Shown here piece by piece: positions 18,127-26,154 of a stretch of 64,000 nt of DNA (within the stretch, counting starts at the first letter, position 1; each line of letters starts with the position of its first letter). A model generated the notes under the pieces. It ran no database searches and was not told the DNA's origin. It saw only the letters and a program-made list of their open reading frames with translations. Source of the DNA: Candidatus Obscuribacter sp. (lineage in GTDB: Bacteria > Cyanobacteriota > Vampirovibrionia > Obscuribacterales > Obscuribacteraceae); NCBI GenBank assembly GCA_016712465.1, contig JADJQZ010000001.1, forward strand, positions 1,178,001-1,242,000. The letters are read 5' to 3'. A program made the translations under genes and the position numbers.

Positions 18127-18858
18127 CTATTCAAGCTGCCAGAGCCTGAATAAGCTTTTCTGAAGGTAGGAAATGACTGCAGTTTTGCTAGTGTCGACCG
18201 TTGTTGGTAGCATTTCCGTAAGCCATTGAGGCATGATCTTCTTCATGGCTACCACTTGAGTTAACTCTACTTCGCTCAAATTGGAAAGCGAAGTTTCAAC
18301 TTCTTCTCGTCTGCATTTTTGTGCACCCAGCAGCCAGTGATTCCTTAGTGCTCGACCGGCTTTGCTCTCACCCAGAGCAAGCATGCGCCTGCCAACACGC
18401 TTGAGTTCTAGTTTTACCTTAGCCGGCATGAGCTTGAAGGAGCTGGAGGACCCATCGGTGAGAAATCGATGAGTGTCATTGGCTGAGAATGTAGTGTTGG
18501 AAAAACGCTGAGAAAGCACTGCCGCATCAGCACGAGCCATTTTGCCTGCAAATGCCCGTCTCTTAACTGCCAGAATTTGCTCTCTGGATAGAACGGTGTC
18601 ATTGTCTGAATTGCTTTTGTCTCGGAAGACCCCATTTGCTAGCCGTTCAAGTTGATGAGTCTTTACCATTCTACTTAGGAAGGTGTCTACGTTTGCGCGA
18701 GATGCGAAGGGCAAGAGCTCTCTCGTTGTGAATACATAGTTCCTCGGCATGAGGGCAATCAGTCTGCGTAGCAGTTCTGCAGCCGGTAGGCTATTGTTTG
18801 AGATTGCTTGAAGGAGCTTATCTGCGGCAAGATGCCGGAGGTCTTGAAAGTTAGACAT
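18127..18858 (-). CDS. AbiEi/DUF6088-like winged-helix protein (orphan antitoxin-type regulator)
   Basis: A 243-residue protein. The start at ATG 18858 is set by GGGAGG upstream. Residues 50-95 show the N-terminal winged helix of DUF6088/AbiEi antitoxins: NYVFTTRELLPFASRANVD, then TFLSRMVKTHQLERLANGVF. The family pattern is vft..dl....sr..v...LsRl.k.g.l.rl..GvF. The rest (ILAVKRRAFAGK, THRFLTDG, VKLELKRVGRRMLALG) fits the longer DUF6088 body. In type IV toxin-antitoxin systems AbiEi represses its own promoter by binding inverted repeats and pairs with an AbiEii nucleotidyltransferase. No such partner is adjacent here, so it may be an orphan regulator. A palindrome array lies upstream. Confidence 0.7.
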   Translation of the reverse strand: MSNFQDLRHLAADKLLQAISNNSLPAAELLRRLIALMPRNYVFTTRELLPFASRANVDTFLSRMVKTHQLERLANGVFRDKSNSDNDTVLSREQILAVKRRAFAGKMARADAAVLSQRFSNTTFSANDTHRFLTDGSSSSFKLMPAKVKLELKRVGRRMLALGESKAGRALRNHWLLGAQKCRREEVETSLSNLSEVELTQVVAMKKIMPQWLTEMLPTTVDTSKTAVISYLQKSLFRLWQLE

Positions 18859-18880
18859 TGCCACCTCCCGTAAATCATCA

Positions 18881-18908
18881 CTGTGGAAGTTTGAGAGAAT
18901 CCACACAG
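18881..18908. promoter_or_regulatory. Candidate operator upstream of the AbiEi-like gene
   Basis: An imperfect palindrome, CTGTGGA...TCCACACAG, has a perfect TGTGGA/TCCACA core (18882-18887 and 18900-18905) and lies 23-50 bases upstream of the AbiEi-like start. AbiEi proteins bind inverted repeats in their own promoters, so this is a plausible autoregulatory site. The assignment is an inference. Confidence 0.35.
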
Positions 18909-19033
18909 TTAATAACGCAGTGTCGCTGCCGAAAGTTCAAAGATAAGTTGATAATTTATGATTTCTGTCGCTTAAACCAATACTGTCGGCTGTTGATTAG
19001 GAGCTGAATTGATTTGTCAGGGCGGGCGGAGGT

Positions 19034-19506
19034 GTTGTAAGAAATTCACTGCGAATTTCTTACAACGACGGCTAAAGAGATTGTTGTGGGGGGTCCTGGT
19101 CGTTACGGGCATGCGAGAGTCGAAATGTCGAAGCAGCGCCCTGGCTGGGACAACAGTATTAAATTGGACCTGGAGCATCGCCAGTGTTAGACCTGGCTTC
19201 GGGGGTGTCAGAAAATCCGAAGTAATTTCTTACATCTCATTGCAGCAGCGGCTGTTCGGTGCCGGAGCAGGTCTGGCATAAGATGAGGGTGTCAGAAAAA
19301 CCGAAGTAATTTCTGACATCTGTTAGCAGCAGCGGCTGTTCGGTGCCGGAGCAGGTCTAGCATAAGACCAGGAATTGGTTATGTCAGAAAAACCGAAGTA
19401 ATTTCTGACATCCAGCGGCAGCAACGGTAATTCGGAGTCGGTCCAGGTCTAGCCAAAGACAAGGTATCTGGGATGTCAGAAAAACTAATTTAATTTCTGA
19501 CATCCC
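19034..19506. repeat. Array of five palindromes with near-identical linkers
   Basis: Five inverted repeats lie in 473 bases. P1 is at 19034-19066 (14-bp perfect stem GTTGTAAGAAATTC, 5-base loop). P2 is at 19205-19235 (imperfect). P3 is at 19290-19318 (TGTCAGAAA / TTTCTGACA). P4 is at 19381-19411 (10-bp stem ATGTCAGAAA). P5 is at 19470-19506 (13-bp stem GGGATGTCAGAAA). P2-P4 share the loop sequence CCGAAGTAA. Linkers after P2 and P3 are nearly identical (GCAGCAGCGGCTGTTCGG, then GCCGGAGCAGGTCT) and the linker after P4 is diverged. Periods are 84, 92 and 92 bases. No gene overlaps it. It is a tandem duplication of a hairpin unit whose role is unknown. Confidence 0.85.
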
Positions 19507-19703
19507 CCATCCAGCCTTCTGCCATGGTTGAAAGACAGAAAGTGCTCGAACCTTAGAAGCACTGCACCATTCATCACAGGTGTGCTCTTGAGCCACGTAT
19601 AAATGTCATCTGCCAATGACTCTGGCGTTCCAATTCGTATTAGACTGAAGCTGCTTCAACCTCTAATAGAATCAATCTTCTGTTGGTGAGCCGCTCCCTG
19701 AAA

Positions 19704-20642
19704 CTAATTGGGCAGCCAGATTTCCAGTATGCCGTCTGGCATGGTGTGTCCGTCGCTCTTGATCTTGCGAGCTTCGCTCAAACTCAGTTTTAGTTTGCCC
19801 TGCAATTCAGTTGCCAGGGCCTCCGCCAGAGCCTTTTGTTTGTGCAGGTAGTATTTAACCAGTAGTCGGTCCGGTGGTTGATTGCAGATTTGCATAGGAG
19901 GCAGTGTCATGCCCTTGGCGATCAGCAGCTCTTTAGTTTCGGTGGCTTCGTCTCGTCTACTTTCCGGGTACTGTACATAGGCAATCATATCCTGGCAGTG
20001 CGAAGCTTCCTCTGTTTTGGCACCGCCCGTACCGTTCAAATTGTTGACGGTCTCCGCTAGTGCATGGTCTCTACCATAGAGTACTTTTGCAGACTTCGAT
20101 GACTTATGAATCGCTCTTTGAATTTTGGAAATAGCTCCAAGAGTGGAGAGCCACTCAGGCGAGGCGTTACCTTCAGTGTTAAGGCTTGGCGTCAGTTTGG
20201 ATACTTCGATTTCCAAAAGCGATTGCACTTCTGCCGGTGCGACGGAGGCCAGGAGTTGCAGGTTGCGCCCCGCCTTGTTTTTATCGGCTGTCAGATCAAA
20301 TGAATTGGGATTCTTGAGATAGAGTTCCACGACTTTGACCGACCAGTCGTGCTTGTCTTTTGCTTCCGCTTCGATGCCTGCTCGCTTGGTTGCTTCTTCC
20401 TGGGCTTGTTTGTCTACGAGAGTAATCGTGGCTGAGATTATGGCGATTACAACCGTGGTGCAGACCGGCAAAATTATGGGCAGCCAGGTTTTTATGAAGG
20501 AACGGTCGTGGGCAAACCTGTTGTTGTCAAGGAGTAGCTTCTCTCGCTCGATTTCCAGCTTGTGCTCGTCGATTCTAAGCTTGCGCACTTCCGGGCTGAG
20601 GTGTTCCTGGTTCTCGTTTGGGTTTTGGGGATCTTGATTCAT
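19704..20642 (-). CDS. Single-pass membrane protein with LytR_C-like C-terminal domain
   Basis: A 312-residue protein with a charged N-terminal helix (KLRIDEHKLEIEREKLLLD), then one membrane helix near residue 55 (WLPIILPVCTTVVIAIISAT). A long helical, extracytoplasmic region follows, ending in a domain of about 55 residues (DRLLVKYYLHKQKALAE, then SDGHTMPDGILEIWLP). That ending resembles the LytR C-terminal domain, often found in cell-wall-linked proteins, but the match is weak. The preceding gene on the same strand is the subtilase-like gene, 101 bases upstream, so the two may be co-expressed. Confidence 0.5.
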   Translation of the reverse strand: MNQDPQNPNENQEHLSPEVRKLRIDEHKLEIEREKLLLDNNRFAHDRSFIKTWLPIILPVCTTVVIAIISATITLVDKQAQEEATKRAGIEAEAKDKHDWSVKVVELYLKNPNSFDLTADKNKAGRNLQLLASVAPAEVQSLLEIEVSKLTPSLNTEGNASPEWLSTLGAISKIQRAIHKSSKSAKVLYGRDHALAETVNNLNGTGGAKTEEASHCQDMIAYVQYPESRRDEATETKELLIAKGMTLPPMQICNQPPDRLLVKYYLHKQKALAEALATELQGKLKLSLSEARKIKSDGHTMPDGILEIWLPN

Positions 20643-20743
20643 AGCCAGACATTTTAGCTTGCCTGGGGGGAAAGTAGGTTAATGAGGAAGGTGGCAATAT
20701 TGTTGCCTTCAATAATTGACATGCAATTGATCCGCGCCATTGT

Positions 20744-22135
20744 TCAGTTTGGCAGGTCTTTTTGCTTTTGCAATTCCTGCCGGTGTTCTTTCAACCAGCC
20801 GATGTTGGCGAAAGATGTACCTGCCGTTTCCAGTATAAGTGGTGCCTTATCTATCTCAAGAGGCACTCGTTCGTTGCTGTTATCTCCGCAGAGAACGGCC
20901 GGTTTGGTTACCCCGCTGGGCAGTTCCAGCGGCTGAAATATGGTGTTGATTCCCGCCTGGCTGCGTGGCACATCTTTGCCGTCGAACTCCAGATGCACGG
21001 TATTACTTATGGTGCCAGGGGCGTGGTTGTTGTGGGTGGGATCAAGGCGGGCAAGATCATCCTTGGAGAACTCCATGAGATTGCCGTTATTGTTCATGAT
21101 AAAGTTGCCGTCAGGCTGCCCTTTCTCGTCGAGTTTTGCGTAAACACCGACGGCGCCGTCTGCTTTCTGCGTAAGACTGTTGGTAGTGGAAAACGGATCG
21201 TCGCATTGCTGCGCTTTATCTCCTGAGCCCAGTTGATTCTTAACCGTCAGGTTGTTTAAATCAATGCGGTCCGGACCTTCATTGCCGGCGGCTGAAAGCA
21301 CAGTCACCCCGCGCTTTGTGATAGACTCCAGTGCTTTATTTGTGGCAAGGGCCTCTGCATAAGCTTCATCACGGGGAGCCAAATACTCCAGCGATTTGAG
21401 CAGAGCCGGACGGTTCTTAGCCAGGTTGTCGGCTGTAACTGGTAGTTCCAATTTCAACGGTGGATTTTGCTGCTCTAGAAATTGCGAGAGCGCGGTGCCA
21501 CCTTTTTCAAGATCGCCGTTCAGTTTAGCCAGTGTCAGCATGTCTTTTTTGTCTACGCTTATATTGAGCACGTCGCCTTTACCCAGCGGTAACTTGCCGG
21601 TTTCTATGCTCTTATCAATTTCTGAAAGATGCTCACTCATGGATGTCGTGCGATGACCGTCTATATCGAGAATGAAGCTGTTAAAACCGTTTTTGGAAGC
21701 AGCCAGGGCGCTCACTTGACCATGGGAAAGCTGGTATTGATCGAACTTAATCGGGTCGGTGCGGCCGGTATCTAGGAAGGCGACCGTCGGTTTGAAGACA
21801 TCTAGTTTGTCGAGGTCACCCTGGACAGTGAAGGTCTTGAAGGTCTTTGCGTCGCCTGTCTGAGCCTTCTCGTCCACCTTCGCTTTGTCCCCTTCGCTTC
21901 CGGCGCGTTGGAAGGCTCGGGTTGTCGTATCGGAATTGGTAGTGTAAACATCATCAAAGACGAGCCGCTGCTCGTCTCCGGATCGGACTGTGGAGCGGTC
22001 GCCTTGCCCAGCCAATCCTTTAGAATTGGACATTATGGTGGTAAAGTCCAGACCGGCCGCAGAAGGGTTTCCATCTTGCGGGTTCGGTAGTTCTCTGGCG
22101 TCTTTCTCGGAAGACTCTATCTTGCCTGCACCCAC
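20744..22135 (-). CDS. Subtilisin-like (S8) serine protease, no visible signal peptide
   Basis: A 463-residue protein with the ordered catalytic motifs of subtilases. Asp is in VAFLDTGRTD (about residue 120), His in QLSHGQVSAL, the oxyanion Asn in VLSAAGNEGP and Ser in AGTSFANIG near the C-terminus. The Ser motif is normally GTS.A.P; here F follows S and no Pro is present. The spacing is compatible with a compact S8 fold with insertions. No signal peptide is visible at the N-terminus, so the cell location is uncertain. The GTG start at 22135 is the first in frame. It could be a self-processed or specially secreted protease; the activity is unproven. Confidence 0.7.
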   Translation of the reverse strand: MGAGKIESSEKDARELPNPQDGNPSAAGLDFTTIMSNSKGLAGQGDRSTVRSGDEQRLVFDDVYTTNSDTTTRAFQRAGSEGDKAKVDEKAQTGDAKTFKTFTVQGDLDKLDVFKPTVAFLDTGRTDPIKFDQYQLSHGQVSALAASKNGFNSFILDIDGHRTTSMSEHLSEIDKSIETGKLPLGKGDVLNISVDKKDMLTLAKLNGDLEKGGTALSQFLEQQNPPLKLELPVTADNLAKNRPALLKSLEYLAPRDEAYAEALATNKALESITKRGVTVLSAAGNEGPDRIDLNNLTVKNQLGSGDKAQQCDDPFSTTNSLTQKADGAVGVYAKLDEKGQPDGNFIMNNNGNLMEFSKDDLARLDPTHNNHAPGTISNTVHLEFDGKDVPRSQAGINTIFQPLELPSGVTKPAVLCGDNSNERVPLEIDKAPLILETAGTSFANIGWLKEHRQELQKQKDLPN

Positions 22136-22346
22136 AGTCGGTAACCCTCGAAAGAAAATTGCTCGTACCGGTTTGGTTTTCCAACTCTATCAATAGGCGC
22201 AAAACGTGACAGTAACGTGTCAATTGCTTATAACGTCGGTGCCTTTGTTTTTATTCCCTGATGACAGGTAAATTAAGTATGAATACCACGGGGCGGGCAT
22301 AATGAATGGGATTACCAGCGAGCGAGAGTTGCCAGTGTCCAAAGCC

Positions 22347-23360
22347 ATGAAGATTAGAGTAGCGCTGTCCTTAATGGCTGTCTTCATTTTGGGGCTTTGT
22401 GTTAGTGTTGACGCCAAGCCGGTCCGCAAGAGCGGCAAGAGCGGCAAGAGTGCTAAGCACGCTGAGGAAACTCAAGAGTCAGAGAAGGCCGGAGAGCTTT
22501 TCGGCAGGGCTAATCGCCGGGCCATGGCGGGAGACCATGCCGGCGCGCTGAAAGACTTTGATGAGCTATTGCGAATTTACCCTAACAACAGCTTGTTCTT
22601 TGCGGAGCGGGCCCATGTGCACGCTTTGCTTCATCAGCGAGAGCAGGCCCTCAATGATTGCCGGAAGGCGGAGGAACTTGGCGGCAAAAGTGTTTTGGTT
22701 TTGGGGCGGGTGGCCCAGGCCAGGTCCTGTGCTCGCGACAATGAGGGCGCCATAGTCGCCTACACCAGGGCTATTGATCAGGCCAGTCCTCAAACAAAAG
22801 CCTTTCTGGGCAGGCTCTATACTGGCCGGGGCGACGTCTATGCGCGCCTGCGCAATAGCAAGGCGGCAGCCGCCGATTTTGCTAAAGCCATAGAGATTAG
22901 CCCCCAGTTCGGCTACCGTGAAAGAGCCAGGGCCAGAACCGATGCCCGTAACTGGCAGGGGGCAATCGAGGATTTGACTGAGTGCATCAAGCTTAATCCC
23001 GATGATGCTGAGTTATATAGAGAGCGGGGCACCGCCAAGTTTGTCCTCAAGGATGCGGTGGGAGCCATAGACGACTTTGACCGTGCTATTCAGATCAAGC
23101 CTGACTATGCGTGCGCCCTTGCTCGCCGGGCCGATGTGCGGGTGCGATTGAAAGACAAAGCAGGCGCAATGAAAGATTTCGACAGGGCCGTAGAGTTAGA
23201 GCCGGACAATGCCATCACCTATGTGGGGAGGGCTATTGGAAGGGCGGAGTTTGACGACCGGAAAGGGGCTCTGGAGGATTTCGAGAAGTCTTTGCAGATT
23301 TATGAAAATTCCTCGGTTTACTTATGTCGGCCGAATATAAAGCTAAGTGGGGCGATTTGA
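22347..23360 (+). CDS. Secreted TPR-repeat protein, 3' end out of frame
   Basis: A 337-residue frame that starts with a signal peptide (MKIRVALSLMAVFILGLCVSVDA) and a Lys/Ser/Gly repeat tract (KSGKSGKSAK). A further in-frame ATG lies at 22302. About seven TPR units follow (residues 45-330), for example ALKDFDELLRIYPNNSLFFAER, AIEDLTECIKLNPDDAELY and AIDDFDRAIQIKPDYACAL, each with the usual A..D......P pattern. The last helix ends in ENSSVYLCRPNIKLSGAI, where the repeat pattern collapses just before the stop. The natural continuation lies in the +2 frame at 23324-23539, so a frameshift has occurred near 23315-23335. Otherwise it resembles periplasmic TPR scaffolds. Confidence 0.72.
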   Translation: MKIRVALSLMAVFILGLCVSVDAKPVRKSGKSGKSAKHAEETQESEKAGELFGRANRRAMAGDHAGALKDFDELLRIYPNNSLFFAERAHVHALLHQREQALNDCRKAEELGGKSVLVLGRVAQARSCARDNEGAIVAYTRAIDQASPQTKAFLGRLYTGRGDVYARLRNSKAAAADFAKAIEISPQFGYRERARARTDARNWQGAIEDLTECIKLNPDDAELYRERGTAKFVLKDAVGAIDDFDRAIQIKPDYACALARRADVRVRLKDKAGAMKDFDRAVELEPDNAITYVGRAIGRAEFDDRKGALEDFEKSLQIYENSSVYLCRPNIKLSGAI

Positions 23361-23539
23361 AGGGTGCCATCGCCGATTATACAAAGGTGCTGGAGTACAG
23401 ACCCAGGGACGCTAACGCCTTTAAAGAGAGGGGGCAAGTGCGGTTGCGAGTCGGTGATCTGGCCGGGGCTCAGTCTGATCTGGCCAATGCCGCCAAGTAT
23501 GCCATTAAGGAAACCTTCGAGCCGCCTCTGGTGTTTTAA
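23324..23539 (+). pseudogene. Downstream frame of the TPR gene after a frameshift
   Basis: A 71-codon frame that continues the TPR pattern without a break in register (SAEYKAKWGDLKGAIADY, then TKVLEYRPRDANAFKERG and VGDLAGAQSDLANAAKY). It begins at an ATG at 23324, within the end of the upstream frame and in another reading frame, and ends at 23539. It is most likely the genuine C-terminus of the same protein, separated by a one-base indel (mutation, assembly error or recoding). No clear slippery heptamer is visible. Re-initiation at 23324 is a less likely alternative. Confidence 0.65.
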
Positions 23540-23853
23540 CTCTCCAGAGCCATGCGGCGGATTGTTTTGACTAGTTGTTCCAGTTCTTCGTTCATTTCAC
23601 CTGGCATAAAGCGGACGGTGTTGGTTTCGCCGTTTTCAAATTCTACGGTCAAACTGGAAAGCGCCATGTCGCGTACCGCTTTGGTTATGGGACTGGTGGA
23701 CATTTGGGAAAAGTTTTGCGAGCTTAATATCTGGTCTATTAGGTCCTGATCTGCTTGGGTCATGGTGTCGCGTTCAATCGGTCCGAATCTTTCATACTTC
23801 GGAGCTAGACCTGCCCCGGAGGCAGTCGTAGACCAGATTTTGCGGAAGCGCAT
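23536..23853 (-). CDS. Small hypothetical protein at the end of the hydrogenase-like operon
   Basis: A 105-residue protein that starts 3 bases after the ferredoxin/small-subunit gene stop, so it is in the same operon. The sequence (ATASGAGLAP-like TTASGAGLAPKYERFG, then IERDTMTQADQDLIDQIL, AVRDMALSSLTVEFENG and MNEELEQLVKTIRRM) faintly follows the emfourin layout of protease inhibitors: a Gly start, D.....L....L, then a strand and a helix. That resemblance is weak and unproven. No metal-binding or catalytic motif is visible. It may be an assembly or regulatory factor of the complex. It overlaps the TPR gene end by 4 bases on the other strand. Confidence 0.55.
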   Translation of the reverse strand: MRFRKIWSTTASGAGLAPKYERFGPIERDTMTQADQDLIDQILSSQNFSQMSTSPITKAVRDMALSSLTVEFENGETNTVRFMPGEMNEELEQLVKTIRRMALES

Positions 23854-23855
23854 TT

Positions 23856-24674
23856 TCAGGTATTCGCTTTTGACTTGGCTTGTTTACTGCTCAATTTTGA
23901 CAATGTTCCTGATTCCATGGCCAGGAGCATACCGTAAATGATACTCCATGGATGGGGCGGGCAGCCAGGGATATACACTGATACCGGCAGCAGGTTTTCC
24001 ACCCCGCAGGCGTCGGCATAACCGCCTTTGTGTACGCCGCCTGATATGGCGCAGGTACCCAGAGCGATTATGGAACGGGGGGCGCTCATGGCTTCGTGGC
24101 AGCTTTTCAGGGCTGATTGCATGCCCTTGGAGACGGGACCGGTGACTACCAGTACATCGGCGAAGCGAGGTGAGGCTACGACAGTAATGCCGAAGCGCTC
24201 TATGTCGAAGATTGGGTTGCCGGAGGCACCAAGCTCCATGTCGCAGGCGCTGCACCCGGTGGAGACAACCCGGGCCGCTACCGAGCGCCGGAAAAGTGGA
24301 TTGAGGGTGGGTACAATCGGTGCCGGGCGCTCCAGATCGAAATTGCTGAGAATCAGGTCTTGCCGTTTCTTGACGGCAGTGCGGGTACTGGGATTATTGA
24401 TTATGGTGCCGGTGGGACAGACTTCCACACACATACCGCAGCCTATGCAGGAGCCAAGGTCCAGGCTGACTTTGCCCTTCTCGTCCGCCTTGAAGATGGT
24501 GATAGCATCGGTGGGGCAGGCTTCAGCGCAGCGGTTGCAGTCTGTGCCGTCTTTATTCTTGCAGGCCGCTTCGGTCAGTTTGGGCAGACCACGCACCCCC
24601 TCAGGCAAGTCTGGGCATAGTTCCTTACTGGTAGCCACGCCTTGTTTTATCAAATAGCTCAATAAATCCAGCAT
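23856..24674 (-). CDS. Fused ferredoxin and hydrogenase-type small subunit (HyfH-HyfI/NuoI-NuoB-like)
   Basis: A 272-residue protein. ATG 24674 has AGAGG five bases upstream. Residues 40-95 hold two [4Fe-4S] motifs (CNRCAEACP and CIGCGMCVEVCP) as in HyfH/NuoI. Residues 120-255 form a NuoB/HyfI domain with all four proximal-cluster cysteines: GCSACDME (two), GTCAISGG and PGCPPHP. The N-terminal ferredoxin and the small subunit are usually separate proteins, so this is a fusion. The 7-base gap from the large-subunit gene shows tight coupling. Role: electron transfer from a soluble donor to the large subunit of the membrane complex. Confidence 0.88.
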   Translation of the reverse strand: MLDLLSYLIKQGVATSKELCPDLPEGVRGLPKLTEAACKNKDGTDCNRCAEACPTDAITIFKADEKGKVSLDLGSCIGCGMCVEVCPTGTIINNPSTRTAVKKRQDLILSNFDLERPAPIVPTLNPLFRRSVAARVVSTGCSACDMELGASGNPIFDIERFGITVVASPRFADVLVVTGPVSKGMQSALKSCHEAMSAPRSIIALGTCAISGGVHKGGYADACGVENLLPVSVYIPGCPPHPWSIIYGMLLAMESGTLSKLSSKQAKSKANT

Positions 24675-24681
24675 AATGCCT

Positions 24682-26154
24682 CTAAAGATCGTTGCCGCTG
24701 TACGAGAGCGAGAAGCTCTTGTTACACAGCGGGAAGTCGGCGATGAGATTGTTGCGGATTGCGATAGCCAGTGCGGTCCAATTGTTGAAACTGGGGTGCT
24801 TGATGGCGTAGCGCAAGACTTCTCCTTTGGGACCACTAATGATCAGGTGTACCAGCTCGCCGCGGAAAGCTTCTACCACCCCTAATCCGATTTTGTCGGA
24901 CGGTAGTTTGTCCGGTACTTCTATTTGGGTCTGGCCTTCCGGTAAGTTGTCTATGAGCCTGTCGAGTGTATCGAGGGTAGACCAGATTTCTTTGATGCGA
25001 ACCATTTCTCTGGCCAGGATGTCACCGTCCTTGGCTGTCACTACTGGTGGTGCCATGGCCGGGTAGGCACCGTGTGGGAAATGTTGTCTGGTGTCGTAGG
25101 CTTCGCCGCTGGCACGGGCGGCCGGACCGACCATGCCGAACTCCCGGCAGAGAGAATTTTTCAAGACGCCGATTTCGCGCATGCGCTCCAGGGCCATTTG
25201 ATTGTCGAGGAACATATTGAGCGGCTCTTTCAACTCATGGCGCAGGATGGTTATCTGCGATTTGAAGTTGGAGAGGGTGCGGCTGGCTGCGCGGACCCCG
25301 CCGGGAACTATGAAGCCTCTGAGAAAGCGGGAGCCGGCCAGCATATCACCCAGACCGAGGGCTTTGCCGCGCAATCTGCCCATTGTGGAAGCGATGCCCA
25401 GGAGTCCGATGTCGGTGGCGATGCCGCCGACGTCGATAATGTGCATGGCCAGCCGTTCGATCTCCAGTGCCATGGAGCGCAGATATTTGCTTCGCTCGCT
25501 GACGGCGAGTTCCAGCATCGACTCCACTGCCTCTGCATGGGCCAGGGCATTGGCGGCGGCTGTGTCGCTGGCTACGGCTTCGGCGATGAAGTGCATGCGG
25601 GGCAGGGCTACTTCGGTGAGGCGTTTTTCCACGCCGCGGTGCACATAGCCCAGTTGAATTTCCAGGTTGACGATGGTTTCGCCGTAACAACTGAAGCGAA
25701 AGTGTCCAGGCTCGATGATCCCGGCATGGATGGGACCCACGGGTAATTCATAGACCCCTTCGCCTTTTACTTCCAGGAAGCTGAAGTGACGTTTGATGGG
25801 CGACTGGAAGTTTTCCGGTAGGTGCACCCGGCGCAGTGGGAAGAAGTTTTCTTCGTAAGGATCATGCATGTAGATGTGCTTGAAGCGCGGGTGACCTTCG
25901 GGCAGAATGCCGAACATGTCATATGTTGCACGTTCGAACCAGTGCAGTTGGGCATGGTGCGGGGTGAGGGAATGATAGGAGTTGGCGCCTTCCAGAGGTA
26001 TTTCCAGGAGAGACGCTTTGCCCTCTTGCGGATAGAGAATGAGGGCGATCAGTTGGCTGCCGTCGATGGAGGTGAAGTGACCGAGTCTACCCCGACGTTC
26101 TTTCAGTACGGCATTCAATTCGGTGAAGTTAGAGGGGATTCGTTCTACCTGCAT
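24682..26154 (-). CDS. Large subunit of hydrogenase-4-like complex lacking nickel ligands (NuoC-NuoD/HyfG-like)
   Basis: A 490-residue protein. The N-terminal 115 residues are a 30-kDa/NuoC-like domain (HHAQLHWFERATYDMFGILP, a family hallmark). From residue 145 a 49-kDa/HycE-like domain begins (LPVGPIHAGIIEPGHFRF, VHRGVEKRL). In nickel-iron hydrogenases the next segment carries RVCGIC and the C-terminus DPCxSC. Here these positions read EAVASDTAAAN and NKSFSLSYSG, so all four nickel-iron ligands are gone. It can therefore not be a hydrogenase in the ordinary sense. It is an Ehr-type subunit whose substrate is unknown. The GGAGG at 26160 sets the start. Confidence 0.87.
   Translation of the reverse strand: MQVERIPSNFTELNAVLKERRGRLGHFTSIDGSQLIALILYPQEGKASLLEIPLEGANSYHSLTPHHAQLHWFERATYDMFGILPEGHPRFKHIYMHDPYEENFFPLRRVHLPENFQSPIKRHFSFLEVKGEGVYELPVGPIHAGIIEPGHFRFSCYGETIVNLEIQLGYVHRGVEKRLTEVALPRMHFIAEAVASDTAAANALAHAEAVESMLELAVSERSKYLRSMALEIERLAMHIIDVGGIATDIGLLGIASTMGRLRGKALGLGDMLAGSRFLRGFIVPGGVRAASRTLSNFKSQITILRHELKEPLNMFLDNQMALERMREIGVLKNSLCREFGMVGPAARASGEAYDTRQHFPHGAYPAMAPPVVTAKDGDILAREMVRIKEIWSTLDTLDRLIDNLPEGQTQIEVPDKLPSDKIGLGVVEAFRGELVHLIISGPKGEVLRYAIKHPSFNNWTALAIAIRNNLIADFPLCNKSFSLSYSGNDL

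Noticed and set aside
19034..19506. CRISPR array
   Set aside because: The units are palindromes separated by near-identical linkers, not unique spacers, and no cas gene is near.
19034..19506. Integron attC array
   Set aside because: The GTTRRRY/RYYYAAC core sites are absent and there are no cassette genes or integrase.
19384..19596. 70-codon minus-strand gene inside the palindrome array
   Set aside because: Its sequence is made mostly of palindrome and linker and has no ribosome-binding site; coding is unlikely.
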